Shown piece after piece: positions 1 through 11,655 of a stretch of DNA of 64,000 nt (its first letter is position 1; every line of letters begins with the position of its first letter). This stretch comes from Chrysoperla carnea (taxonomy: Eukaryota; Arthropoda; Insecta; Neuroptera; Chrysopidae). The notes below the pieces were generated by a model. That model had not been told where the DNA came from. It saw nothing but the letters and a program-made list of their open reading frames with translations, and made no database searches. The stretch lies in NCBI RefSeq assembly GCF_905475395.1, contig NC_058342.1:30834140-30898139 (forward strand), read 5' to 3'. The position numbers and the translations under genes were made by a program.

Positions 1-1160
1 TTTGTTTGTCATGACATTTTCAATTTCATCTGAAAGAAATATTAAAAATTAATTGAAAAATTTTATCCCGACTAGAATTTTCGGTTAGGCTTTTATTAGG
101 TTTGCATGAGGCATTCCGAATTCTCGGTTTAAGGCGAATAAGGCAGGCACATAAGGCCCGAATGGAAAACGTAACGCACGTCCAGCTCCCTACCTAAAAT
201 AGGAACGTAGAAGAAAAGGAATATTTTTAGGCGTTTTTTTCCCATTTTCGGGGAAAATCCCATCAGCATGTATAGAACAGAAAATCGTAATTTTGGGGGG
301 ATTTTTTTTATTTTCCGGAGGGTTTCAATGAAAAACTTGAAGTTTTTCCCGTAGAGTTCAAGCAATTCCCCGTCGAATGTCGAAAACCGCATCTATCTAT
401 CATGTCTAAATTAATAAAGGCTAATTTTCTTAAGATGAAACTAATATTTACTAATTAACAGCATGAAAAATATTTTTCTTAAAGTGTGTTATTCTTCTAT
501 AAGCGATTTTCTCTTAATCTTTAGACATCAATATTTAAAAAGTTATGATGATGTATCGTAAAATTTTACTTTTAATTTTTTTCTAATTTTCCCAAGGTCT
601 AACAGAATGCATCCCCAAAACATCTAAATTTGCCAAGAAAACTTTCCTCTGTAAGATAGGCAGTCATTTTTTTCATTTTTCTGGTTTTTGAAAAGTCCAG
701 GAAAGAGACTCTACTCAATGCAAACACTGCAAAATTTGGTATCTTATAAAATGAAAAATTATGTTAACTCTTTGATGAAGTGCACAAATGTATCAAATAT
801 TTTGGTCGAGATGCTTTTTGTATTCGAAAAAATGTCTCTTAACGTAGAATGACCCATATCTAAGATTATCTGCGTTTAAATTATCATGCAGTACATTTGC
901 ATTTGCTGTTAAACAAATGTAAAAAGTTGAATTATAATAAATTTACATTTATTTTACTTACCATAAAATTCATGATTGATAACTCTGCAAAAACTTACAG
1001 TATCCAGTAGTTTTCATTTAAAAGGGTATCATTTAGATAGAAATATTGATTATATGTTATTATTCCATCATAGAAAAAGAACTTTCCTATTAAACACAAT
1101 TGTCAGGCTAAGTGCATTCACTACTGGGGATTGTACACTCTCGTCAAATAAAATTGACTA
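1..1160. other. No gene seen
   Basis: AT-rich sequence with short open frames of low-complexity composition. I see no splice-bounded coding exon, RNA gene or recognisable transposon protein here. Confidence 0.5.
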
Positions 1161-1172
1161 AATTTATTTTAA

Positions 1173-1685
1173 AAAAAAGTGAAAACAAACAATTGACTGA
1201 TTACTCTGTCACATTACATATACATACATGTTATACATATTTAGCTGATATTCCCATATAATACATATTATATAATTTGCGCTCTCACGGATAAACAGTG
1301 ATGTTTACGAAAAAATGTATCAAACAAAAGTTGTTTATTTCTTTATAGCGAACATTTTTTACATTTTAACTTTTGTTCTATCTCTAACGGTTTACAAGAT
1401 GGGTCATACGGACCCATAGGTCAAGGCCCAATTGACCTATGTTGCTCATTTACGAACTCGACGTCACTTTTTACGTCCTGAGTACGCTTGATATCTTTTT
1501 TCGTTTTTGAGTTATCGTGCCCACAGACGGACGGACGGACAACCGGAATTGGACTAATTAGATGATTTTATGAACACTTGTACCAAAATTTTCTTCGTAG
1601 CATCAATATTTTTAAGCGTTACAAACTTGGGACTAAACTTAGTATAGCTTGCATATTACATATATGCATGGTATAAAACTGTTTG
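1173..1685 (-). repeat. Dispersed repeat family A, near full-length copy
   Basis: Minus-strand copy of the commonest repeat in the window. In consensus order the element has a short palindromic start (TACCATGTATATGAAATATAC type), a block reading TTTAGTCCCAAGTTTGTAACG, a GTCCGTCTGTC microsatellite-like stretch, ACTCAAAAACGAAAAAAGAT, GGTTTACAAGATGGG on the opposite strand, CATCACTGTTTACCCGTGAG, and a 3' end with the short palindrome CAATTAACTCAGTCAATTG followed by TTTGTTTTCACTTG. No coding capacity and no long terminal inverted repeats are visible. Confidence 0.8.
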
Positions 1686-2484
1686 AAAGATTTGGAGGTA
1701 TTTAAAATAACCAGTTCACAAAAAAATGAAAGAATATTTCCACAAAATATATTTAATAAATTGTATGCAGTGGAAAATAATAAGGCAGTTGTTTCAATTT
1801 TTTTTATTTTGAGTGTATCTGAATAGTGTTTATATTTTTGGCTTTGAGCCAAAATTTATTTGATGTAGACAATGTGGCGACGAATATTCCGCAATCTAAG
1901 ATAAAATAAATGACAAAAATACGTCAGATAAAAAAAAAATTATTTCTTGTATAATCTTTAAATTAGAGAAATGTTTTTATTTGTAAGATTAAAAATAAAT
2001 TACCGAAAACTTCGATACATTAAATTTAACTTTTCAATGAATCGAAAAATTGATTTATTCTGCCTAAGAAAAAATAGTTGAATATCATTATTTGTCATTT
2101 TTGATTTTGAATCGATTTTAAAACCAAGATTATACCTACTTAGGGAAAGTTTTAGTAAATAGTAACCGATTTCAAAATAAGAGGATGGTTGTGTATGCAT
2201 GATTTTTTTAGAAAATATGCGACCGATTTTGATATTTCTGTCATTGGAGCAGTACTGATTTTGACCACCCATAAGCTGGGTTGTTGCTTACAGCCATTAA
2301 TCGTAAAAAAATAAAAGCGTTTGCAAATCGATCCATTTTACATCTTTTTTGACTAGTCCACCTTCTATTGCCGATTTTCCATGGCAGCGAGTTTTTTTAC
2401 GTATTTTATGTACTGGATTTTAAATGTTAGAAAGTGTTTTTTTGACTTTAAAAGAAACAATTATATGTATACTTAGAGCTTTAA

Positions 2485-2955
2485 AACTACGCAACGGATT
2501 TTAATGCGATTTTGTCTAATAGAGGAAGGTTTTAATGTTTAATACATGCATAATATAGTAGAGTGAGGGGTTGAAAGGGATGGTCTTCAAAAACTTAAAA
2601 ATTTGTGCATCGATTAAGCTCAAATATTGACAAGATATTCAACCAACTTCAAAGATTGTTTTTATCTATTTTTAACCTTCATGGGGTGAAAAGTGAGAAT
2701 GACTAATCGAATATTTTCAAATATACTCAAGTGGGGTATCAAATGCAAGGGCATGACGTGTACATTACAAAACTATAACCCCTACGTAGGGGGATATGAG
2801 GGAGGAGTGAAAATGGGGATGTTATCCAGCAAAGCGGGTAGTGCACAGTTTGTATTTCGATACGACTAGAAGTAAGTCGAGATAATGATATACCCTTAGG
2901 AAAAGTTTAATGTAGCCATGAAAATTTATCTATCGGCTACGAAATGTGATCTGGC
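2485..2955 (+). repeat. Insect dispersed repeat (AAACTACGCAACGGAT type)
   Basis: The stretch starts with AAACTACGCAACGGATTTTA and runs through AATACATGCATAATATAGTA to AAAGCGGGTAGTGCA. From memory this phrase order recurs as a non-coding dispersed repeat in many insect genomes. Its class cannot be decided here. No reading frame is preserved. Confidence 0.4.
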
Positions 2956-3562
2956 GCCTACAGAATAATACAAAGAAGTTCCACTTCCTCCTGACTTACT
3001 AATGGAATAACCTTAATAACAAAAAATGATTTCCTTCCTCAATAATAAAACTAGTGTCCTTAAAAAAAAATAATTGAATATTTATAATGATAATTAATTA
3101 GTTGATGATTTTAAAAGAATTATTCACTTCAATAATTAATAATTAAATGATATTTATGATATGGCGGTGTGCGTGTTACATACACACTCAACGCGTAACA
3201 CACCCACATTTAGCCGACCATGAACAAAACATATGCTGGCTTGGTCGGTTTGTTCGCTCATCGCTGCCTGGCCTATCAGACAGACTGACTTAACAGTGTT
3301 GTTCAGTTGTTGTTGAATGTTTTGTTATTGTTCATGATAACAATGTCAAGGAAATTAAATTATACACCGTAAAAATATCAACATTATTAAAATAATTGAC
3401 GCATCAATATAAACAACAAATCTTTAAGGAGTTTCATGACCTTACCACAATTATCATACGTCATTTTTATGACATCATTTTTATTGTTTTATTTAGATTT
3501 GAATTAATAATAGCTGCTACTCGGAACATTTCGAGAGCATATTGTAAGAAATTATCCCTGAT

Positions 3563-4205
3563 TTAAGGATGTATGAACATGGTAGTGGGGGCACAAATTT
3601 AAAAAATATATATTTTCAATTTTGATGATAAATTATATTATAACTTGACAATATAAGACGAAAAATAAGAATAAAATTTTTCAATATCTGGCGTTATTTT
3701 CGAAATATCGAAAATTGAAAATTTTGTTCAATTATTTAGCTTTCGATATTTCTAAAACCAAGTTACATATCGAAAAATTGTATTCTTATTTTTCGTCTAC
3801 ATTCATGAAGTTATAACAAAATTCATCATCAAATCTGAAAATAAGATAAAAATAATTTCAACCCTTAATCTACCCTGCTCTTACATCCCTTATATGGACG
3901 GTGACACTTAGTTTTTTTCTTTTCTAATTCATTGCTAAAATCTTTACTTTCTATTAAAAAGTTTTTTTTTAATTTGTTTTCATTCCAAATGAAAATTATC
4001 AAAAACTTCCAAAATATGTCGTTTTTTGAGATTCCTCCATAAGAGCCAATGTATTTTATATCGATTTTTAATGACTTTTTTCTTAAAAATTTGCACGGAT
4101 ACCTAAGCTGAAATTTTAACCACATATTCTTTGAGTAAAAGACTACCTACAAACAAATTTTGAGCCTTTAAATCAAACACTGTTGTCATGCTCATACATC
4201 CTTAA
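3563..4205. mobile_element. Foldback MITE bounded by TTAA
   Basis: The left border reads TTAAGGATGTATGAACATG and the right border reads CATGCTCATACATCCTTAA, so about 14 bp of terminal inverted repeat abuts TTAA on both sides (3563-3566 and 4202-4205). TTAA duplication is typical of piggyBac-type transposition. An internal inverted repeat (around 3656-3690 and 3760-3800, GACGAAAAATAAGAATA and its complement) makes the left part self-complementary. There is no transposase frame, so it is non-autonomous. A related element is at 62882-63322. Confidence 0.75.
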
Positions 4206-4639
4206 ACAAATAAAAATAAATTATTCAAATATTATAATTTCTGCCTCCTTCGAGATAATTCACAATTTCTTTAAGTTTTTTTCTACTATAATTGTCACAA
4301 TTATAGTAAATAATAAGCTTCCAAAATTGTAAATCAACAAATAAAATTACCATAAAACAATTAGTATGATTATCAATTGTTCATGAAAATGACATCAAAT
4401 AACATCACCTTAAAAATAAAATTCACGAGGTTAATGGGAGACTTATTGTTTTCGTTCTGTTTTGTCCAACAATCCCACGCTGTTGTATGACCTCCCACTC
4501 CTCAACCCATCAACTTATTTTATGTCATTTATTTTCCATAAATCCTTTTCAAGTATGGTTACAATATTTTTTACATAGATATTCGATACACGAAAAATAA
4601 TTCATGGTTATTTACAATTTAATAAATAAATATAACTGA

Positions 4640-5100
4640 TTATATGATTATATTTCTTGCACCAGGTACCTCTGAGACCAATTTTGTTACGATTTTCGTG
4701 TTTAGCGACCCCAAAATCCCCCTAGTAACAAGTATGGGCTGATTATATGACGAATTTCTCGAAAATCTCAGGAAGCGACGGGGATACCGTTGCACCAGGT
4801 ACCTCTGAGACCAATTATATCACGATATTCGTGTTCAGCAGTCCCAAAAACCCCCTAGCAACGAGTTTACACTGATTATATGACGAATTTCTCGAAAACT
4901 CCAGTAGATGGCGATAATACTGTTGCACCAGGTACCTCTGAGACCAATTCTGTTACGATATTCGTGTTCAGGGACCCCAAAAAATCTCGTGTAACAAGTT
5001 CGACCCGATTTTATAACAAATTTCCCGAAAACTCCACTAGACGACGAGGAGCCGTTTACCCTAAGCCCCAGGTAACTCTTAGACCGATTCTGTAACGATC
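4640..5100. repeat. Tandem repeat, about 133-bp units, 3.5 copies
   Basis: The block CACCAGGTACCTCTGAGACC starts at 4660, 4793 and 4926, and a diverged version starts near 5066. The spacing is 133, 133 and about 140 bases. Each unit continues with ACGATATTCGTGTTCAG and TGACGAATTTCTCGAAAA. The array is more GC-rich than its surroundings. An open frame at 4880-5095 (+) lies inside it, but it looks like a by-product of the repeat. Confidence 0.85.
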
Positions 5101-5599
5101 AGCATCACTTTTAACCGAATTGTGAATTTAATGTGAACGGTCAATTTAAAATGCAATTAAATCAGACTAAGTCACAAAATTTCCTGACGCTCTAACGAAT
5201 CGAATATCGAAAACCGCATTTAAATTCCACGTACTGCTCAAATTTTTCGAACTTTATTCCATCGTTTCTTCGTCTATTTTTGGCGTTCAATCAAACAAAT
5301 CAAATTATATGACAATTGTAATATTTTATAACTAAAATGAATATATTTTATGTTTATGAAATGTAATTAAAACTTGTCAAAATAAATCAATAATAGTGTA
5401 CAAAATAGTTTTTATAATAATAATTATTATTATTACTAGCTCAACCCGTGAGGAACAAATTTCGTGATGAAAATTGGTGAAAATGTATCATGTATTACAA
5501 ATTGTAATTATATGCTAGAGACTAGCATGTTTGCCTAATAATATTTTGAGAAAAATGTGCCAGATGTCTTCATCAATCAGCAGATAATTGGAATTTTAA

Positions 5600-5945
5600 G
5601 TAAAATTTAAAAAACCCCCGCCAAATTTTTCAGGCACGGAACCCTTAACTCGCACTTAAAGTATATCTATGAAAACTCTCCATTAAATAACCGATTTCCA
5701 TAAAGACTTTTCCAAATTGAACCAATTTTCAACAATGTCGTCAATTTTTTAGTTTTTTCGGGTGTGAAACCCTAAACTCGCACTTAAAACCTATCTAAGA
5801 ATACTCCCCATTAAATTACCTTTCAAACGAAACCTAAAAAATCAAAATCGTTTCATCCGTTTAGGCGCTACGATGCCACAGACAGACACACGCACACACA
5901 GCGGTCAAACTTATCAACACCCCTTCTTTTTAGTTCGGTTGCTAA
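5600..5945 (+). repeat. Dispersed repeat family B (ACCCCCGCCAAATT type)
   Basis: Contains AAAAAACCCCCGCCAAATT, GGAACCCTTAACTCGCACTT, TTTAGGCGCTACGATGCCAC, a CACACGCACACACA stretch and GCGGTCAAACTTATCAACAC. A second copy with the same order is at 16060-16345. This phrase series is a known-looking non-coding repeat in several insect orders, as far as I recall. There is no transposase in either copy. Confidence 0.65.
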
Positions 5946-6489
5946 AAACTTAACATTTATGAAGAAATAAGGTTATAGAGGTATTATTTAGGTCTTTGCT
6001 GAAAGCATGATTTTGTTTTATCAATATTATTGACTCGTTTACCATAAACTGAGTCAATAATATTGGCTGTGCTAGACTAGTCGCAAGATAAGTTATTAAA
6101 ATTGCCTATGTCTGATTATGACGATAAAGATATTATTCAGTAAGAAATATTTCTTCGAATTTATTAAACTACAATATTAACTACAATTGCAATAATTATT
6201 ACTATGTGGGTGGCGCCATAGGGGATAACATTTATAATAAATTCACATAAAAAATGATAAACTATTATTGTACCTACAGAGTAATTCACTACAAGCAATG
6301 GGACATTTTATTAAGTCCTGACTACACATCACGTAGAATACAAAAACAAATTTCAAATATTGTTGCTTTGAATAATATTAATATTATAACAAAATACTGA
6401 TGTGATTATCACAACTACACGAGCAGGTGAAAAAAAATATAAGTTTTATAAATCCTAATAGGTTTATTGAAAAAAAATTGATTTCTTCA

Positions 6490-6583
6490 AGTCGGATTTG
6501 AACCAGCGTCATATGGATTACAATTGATTTTGTGTGTCCCAAGTCCACAGCTGAACCAACTGCGCTATCGTTGCATCGCATAC
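6490..6583 (-). repeat. tRNA-derived sequence in left arm of foldback element
   Basis: Read on the minus strand it has an A-box-like TAGCGCAGTTGGTT and a B box GGTTCAAATCC about 50 bases later, as in a tRNA gene. The anticodon region does not fold into a credible cloverleaf, and the same sequence is repeated inverted in the right arm. I therefore call it a tRNA-derived SINE-like remnant, not a working tRNA gene. Confidence 0.55.
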
Positions 6584-7739
6584 GAAAAAAATATAGTTTA
6601 TGTTATAAACATGATAAATATGTTTATTTCAAACTCTGTTAACTAGTAACAATCTTCATGAAGTTGCCTCAATCCCATATGGACTAGACATGATAGATAA
6701 GTTTTCATACTAACCTAATGCTACATTTAAAACAAACGTAAAGATATGTTATTTTAATTCATGGATTCACTTTATTTACACGATTATTTATTCCAACTAA
6801 GTACAATTTTATTTTCCATCAATAAAATACATGACTTTAAACTAAAATCAATCTCTTTCATAGAAGTAATGATTTTGTTTATTTAACTTCAGTGATTTTG
6901 TATCAATGAATTCATATTTTAAATTCAATCCCATTCTATTGTAAATACAAATATTTAGCTGATGTACTTGTTCCAATCCGCTGACGTTTTTACTTGACCA
7001 ACATGTATATTTGTAATAAATTACAATAAAATAATCATATAATGAATAAAAATTATAGTTTTTATTGATTTCTAAGTAACCAAGGCTAGTGGTTATTTTC
7101 CAAATTGTATAATTGTCATGTCATTTGAATATCAGGTATATTTATGTTATATTTAAATTGTAAATTTTTACAATTGATAACATTTACAATAAAAAAAAAA
7201 GTTGTTCAATTATATTTTTAACTAGTTGAAAAACAGGGCCATAATCATGTTATATTTAAGTTTAATATTTCTAACGATATAAGACTAAAATTACACTGAA
7301 AAAATTCAAACAATAACAATCTCATCCCGAAGTTGGCCATATTGAAATGAAGTAAAAATACTTTCAAACAATTTCCTAATGATTGGAACAAGTACAGCTA
7401 AATATTTGTATTTACAATAGAATGGGATTGAATTTAAAATACGAATTCATTGATACAAAATCACTCAAGTTAAATAAACAATTTACTTCTATGAAAGAGA
7501 TTGATTTTAGTTTAAAGTCATGCATTTTATTGATGAAAAATAAAATTGTACTTAGTTGAAGTGAAAGTGAATCGATGAATTAAAAGAAAATTTCTTTGCG
7601 TTTGCTTTTAATATAGGATTTGTTTACTGCGAACACATACCTGTCATGTCTAGCCAATATGCAGTTGCCTCCACTTCGTTAAGATTGTTGTTACTTATTT
7701 ACAGAGAGTTTGAGATTAACTTATTGATATTGATGATTG

Positions 7740-7828
7740 GTAGCCGAATTAGTACAGTGATGGACTGAAGTCACTAAAATCAATAGTAATCCATATGCCA
7801 CTGGTTCAAATCCGACACGATGAAATTT
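7740..7828 (+). repeat. tRNA-derived sequence in right arm of foldback element
   Basis: Mirror partner of 6490-6583. It carries CCATATGCCACTGGTTCAAATC with the B box intact, but its A-box region (AATTAGTACAGTGATGG) has diverged. It is not expected to give a functional tRNA. Confidence 0.5.
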
Positions 7829-8556
7829 ATTTATTTTTTTTAAATAAATCTAATACACCTGCTTATGTGGTTGTGTTAATCACACCAGTATTTTGTTATA
7901 ACATTTATAAGTGATAGAACCAATTAAAAAAGATTGTTTAAAATTATGTTGCATTTCAAAACAATAATATTTGAAATTTGTTAGACAGTATTATTTCTTT
8001 CATACAAACAACTCATGCGTTTGTGACAACTTCACCACTCAATCCTTTACGGTAGTTGTATCACATTCGCCATATTTGATCTCGGGATGAGGTTGTGAAA
8101 ACTTCATATCGGTTGATATTAAGAATTTTTTTTCAGTGTACTTATTTTGAAACTTGTGTTAATTATTTTTAGTAACATAGAGAGAGCATACGTCAAAGAT
8201 TGACAGATATAATTGTCTAAAAATAAACCAGAAAAGAATACTTACAAATTGAAATCAGATGTTTCTCGGTTCCTCCATCACCATTTATACATTTGGCAAA
8301 CGTTTTCAAGTTTAACCTCCTTTACATTAATAACACTATTGATTTTTTAAGTTTTTTCTTTTTTATTTATTTATTATTATATTATTATTGGCTTCTTTCT
8401 ATCTCTTTCTAACGTCGAAATGAAAGTTCACTGAACTTATAATGTCTGTATACAGTTTTTACTTTCATGCGAAGGCATGTTGTTTTCGTATGAAAAATGA
8501 GGAGATAATTATCGCTTGAAACAGAAGTGAAACTATAAGGTCTTTCAATAAGAATG

Positions 8557-9010
8557 ATACTTTTTATACCATGTATATATGAAATATACATAGTATATTA
8601 AATTTAGTCCCAAGTTTGTAACGCTTAAAAGTAATGATGCTAGGAAAAAAATTTTGTCATAGGTGTTCATAAAATTACCTAATTAGTCCATTTCCGGTTG
8701 TCCATCCGTCCGTCCGTCTGTGGACACGATAACTCAAAAACGAAAAAAGATATCGAGCTGAAATTTTTACAACGTACTCAGGACGTAAAAAGTGAGGTCA
8801 AGTTCGTAAATGAGCATCATAGGTCAATTGGGTCTTGGGTCCGTAAGACCCATTTTGTAAACCGTTAGAGGTAGAACAAAAGTTTAAATGTAAAAAATGT
8901 TCCTTATCAAAAATTAAACAACTTTTGTTTGAAACATTTTTTCGTAAACATCACTGCTTACCCGTGAGGGCGCCAATTAGGCGGAAATTTTACAATATGT
9001 GCTATACTTG
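8557..9010 (+). repeat. Dispersed repeat family A copy
   Basis: Starts at TATACCATGTATATATGAAAT and includes TTTAGTCCCAAGTTTGTAAC, GTCCATCCGTCCGTCCGTCTG, ATAGGTCAATTGGGTCTTGG and AACATCACTGCTTACCCGTG. The 3' terminal palindrome is missing or diverged, so this copy is truncated at its right end. Confidence 0.8.
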
Positions 9011-10330
9011 ATTATCAGTTATGTTGAATCCGCGGAAATATGTAAAACTAGAGATTTTCCAAATCGGCCCATTACATTAACTTCCTCTGGGAAGTTAATA
9101 AAATGAAAAACCACGGCAACTTTTGTCTAAATATCTAGGACACCAAAAAGTTAAATCCGGTGCTGATAAAATTAAAGCCATATATTGCTTTTTTCGAAAA
9201 CAGATATATGTGAAATGTTATTTTATATTACACAATAAATTTCTTAGAACCTATAATTAGAATTATGCCTTTAGGAGACTTCGGGGGAATTGTATAAAAC
9301 AATATGGTGAACTCAGTTAGTGACAAAAAAATTAGTTTGCCAAAATTGATTTTCTTTTATTTTATTTAATGTAACGAAAATAAAACACTATTTTGGCACG
9401 ATTCAATCATTTAATATACTTTCAATTTAAAGTTACCGTACATGATTTTCGTGTGGAAATATTCAACAATTTTTTTAGGGTCAAAGGTCAATTATACCTT
9501 TAAAAGTTAAACTTGCAAATTATTTTCTAGAGTCCTGTTAAAAAGAACAGGATAGATTAAGGACGTTCCATAAAACATGCTTGTATGAAAATGTTTGAGA
9601 CTTTGGAAAATTAGACAGCGCACAGCTTAAACCGCTGATCGTAGGTACTTGAAACTTGGAGTGTGTGTTCTTCGTATGAAGTAGGCATACGATATTCAGA
9701 AATTCAACACCAAAAGGGGGGGGGGGTCTGTAGTTTTAAAATATAGTTTCTTTTAATTTAAGCTTCTTTGTCCAAAAGTTTAACAAAGCATTAATTTTTT
9801 TAAATTTTTATGTAAATTTTTATTTTTTTATTTATCTTAATAATTATTTAAAATTATTAACAAAATTTTCTTTTTTGTTTCAGTGCCAGCGCTCTCAACC
9901 TTCAGTAAGTATCCGAAAAATTATCAAATAGACCCGTATCTAGTTTTAATACAAATTCGAAAAAAAATATCATAAATAGTGTATTAAAAGTAGTATATTT
10001 TCATGCTATTATTATTAAACTACCCCCACTCCCATCCACACCGTTTCCGAGAAAAAATTTGTCAAATTGAAAATTGCTTATTACTTGAAAACAGGTAAGG
10101 ATACAAAGTCGAGTTTTGGTTAGAAATACGTATTTTTGGATTATCTTCAACTTTCTCATTTAATATTATCAACGAAAATCAATTTTTTTCCAAAAAACCC
10201 GACTTTTTCAAAAAATCGTTTCGGAACAAATTTTTGTGCAACTTTTTTGAATTTTTGATAACATTAAGAATCCGCCCCCAATGGTCACAAAGTAAATTTC
10301 AAATTCAGCAACGAAATGATCTAAAATTTA
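9010..10330. other. Non-coding stretch with one possible 21-bp exon
   Basis: No gene is supported. A G run lies near 9716-9726. At 9883-9903 a 21-base stretch sits between a strong acceptor (TTTTTTGTTTCAG) and a strong donor (GTAAGT). It could be a micro-exon or non-coding 5' exon, possibly of the sugar transporter 8 kb downstream, or chance. Confidence 0.25.
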
Positions 10331-10348
10331 AGACGGTATTAGTCATTA

Positions 10349-10602
10349 GTCATGGTTAGGTTGGCTGTCCAGAAGGACACACTTAGGCTATAGAGCCCAT
10401 TGTGACACCATATATGTGTTTTACCACCTTTCCGATGATAATTTCATTTATCTGCTCCTCAATTTTAGAGGCTAAGTGCACCTCCTACATGCATATACCA
10501 TGCACTACACCAGCCCATCACAACTATTAATTAAATTAATTGCGACGGCGGGAATCGAACCCGCTACCCTAAGCATACCGCGGGCGGAATTGGTTAAGAA
10601 GA
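10349..10602 (-). mobile_element. tRNA-derived SINE with LINE-like 3' tail and target-site duplication
   Basis: On the minus strand the element opens with a tRNA-like segment ending in GCGGGTTCGATTCCCGCCG, which holds a perfect B box (GGTTCGATTCC). It closes with GTGTCACAATGGGCTCTATA, CCTAAGTGTGTCC and GGACAGCCAACCTAACC. That closing segment resembles the 3' end of the CCTAA-tailed LINE in this window. The insert is flanked by the 11-base duplication ATTAGTCATTA at 10338-10348 and 10603-10613, which fixes both borders. The A-box half of the tRNA part is degraded or missing. Confidence 0.8.
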
Positions 10603-11144
10603 ATTAGTCATTAATTTAAAAGTTTTCTGATTGAGCCAATATTTTGAGATATCGACACAACCTACCACCCAGAACCTTCCCCAGACTATTGGAGGAACCA
10701 CATACCATAATATTTCAGGCCACTCATAAAGTTTTCATGAGAATTGCAAAATTCAGATTGGTCTTTCTGACTAGAATATGGGACTTAATAAATTAGTGAA
10801 CGAATGGTGAAATAAATTTTTTTTTGAAGTATCAAGGTCAAAGTATTTATAATAAACTGGTTTTGTAGTATAAACGATTTGTTTCAAATTCATACATACA
10901 TCAATTTAAAAACAGCCAGCCGTCCATATTTAATTAAACAACTCTCAATAATTACAGTTCTATACATCAATCTCTCGTTTAATTCTAGAAAACATATGTT
11001 CTGAAAAAATTTTTTATTATTATAATTTTTTGTCATAATTAAGTCATACATAAACACAGCTGAGAATGGGAGAGAGTATAGTACAGCAGCCAAGAGCGAT
11101 TCGATTTATACACGGAGAAAAACGGATTTTTTACGATACTACTA

Positions 11145-11553
11145 TCGTAATTTTACCATGTATATGAAATACACCAAAGTATATTAACTTTAGTCCCAAG
11201 GTTGTGACGCTTAACAATATTGATACTATGAACAAAATTTTGGTAAGTGTTCATAAAATCACCTAATTAGTCCATTTTCGGTCGTCTGTCTGTCTGCCTG
11301 TCGTCAGTCCGTCTTTCATCACGATAACTCAAAAACGAAAAGAGAAATCAATTTGAAATTTTTATAGCGTGGTAAGGACGTAAAAAGCGCGGTTGAGTTC
11401 GTTTATGAGCAACATAGGTCAATTAGGTCTTGGGTCTGTAGGACCAATCTTGTAAGCCGTTAGAGATAGAACAAAAGTTTAAATGTAAAGTTAAAATGTT
11501 CCTTATAAAAAAATAAACTACTTTTGTTTGAAACATTTTTTCGTAAACATCAT
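11145..11553 (+). repeat. Dispersed repeat family A copy, 3'-truncated
   Basis: Runs from TTTACCATGTATATGAAATA through TTTAGTCCCAAGG, GTCTGTCTGTCTGCCTGTCG and AACATAGGTCAATTAGGTC to TTCGTAAACATCA. It stops there, before the 3' palindrome. It sits inside the inverted-repeat element at 11109-11706. Confidence 0.75.
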
Positions 11554-11571
11554 AGTCCAGGATTACGATAG

Positions 11572-11655
11572 GTTAGGTTAGGTTAGGTTAGAGTGGCTCT
11601 CCTGGGGTGGGACACACTTAGACCATAGGGTCCGTTGTGATACCATAAAAGGGGA
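11572..11655 (-). mobile_element. 84-bp LINE 3' tail insertion with TSD
   Basis: On the minus strand this reads TATGGTATCACAACGGACCC, then TAAGTGTGTCCCACCCCAGG, then CCTAACCTAACCTAACC. This is the end of the CCTAA-tailed LINE. The 12-base duplication GGATTACGATAG flanks it at 11560-11571 and 11656-11667. It is an extreme 5' truncation at insertion. Confidence 0.85.

Larger units (their letters stand above)
6384..7902. mobile_element. Foldback element with about 600-bp inverted arms and tRNA-like ends
   Basis: The left arm runs inward from TTATAACAAAATACTG and the right arm ends in CAGTATTTTGTTATAA, its complement. Further in, the blocks at about 6770-7000 and 7380-7600 are near-complements (for example AATCAATCTCTTTCATAGAA against TTCTATGAAAGAGATTGATT). 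The two arms together fill most of the 1.5 kb. No protein is encoded. Half of the same element recurs at 13440-13915. Confidence 0.75.

Noticed and set aside
1400-1700. CRISPR-like or regulatory meaning for the repeated GTCCGTCTGTC blocks
   Set aside because: They are an internal microsatellite-like segment of the dispersed family A repeat, not spaced direct repeats.
6490-6583. tRNA gene
   Set aside because: A- and B-box-like motifs are present, but the anticodon and acceptor stems do not pair well, and the sequence is part of an inverted repeat also found at 7740-7828.
11572-11592. True telomere or chromosome end
   Set aside because: Only four TTAGG units occur, as the tail of a short LINE insertion with target duplications, in the middle of unique sequence.
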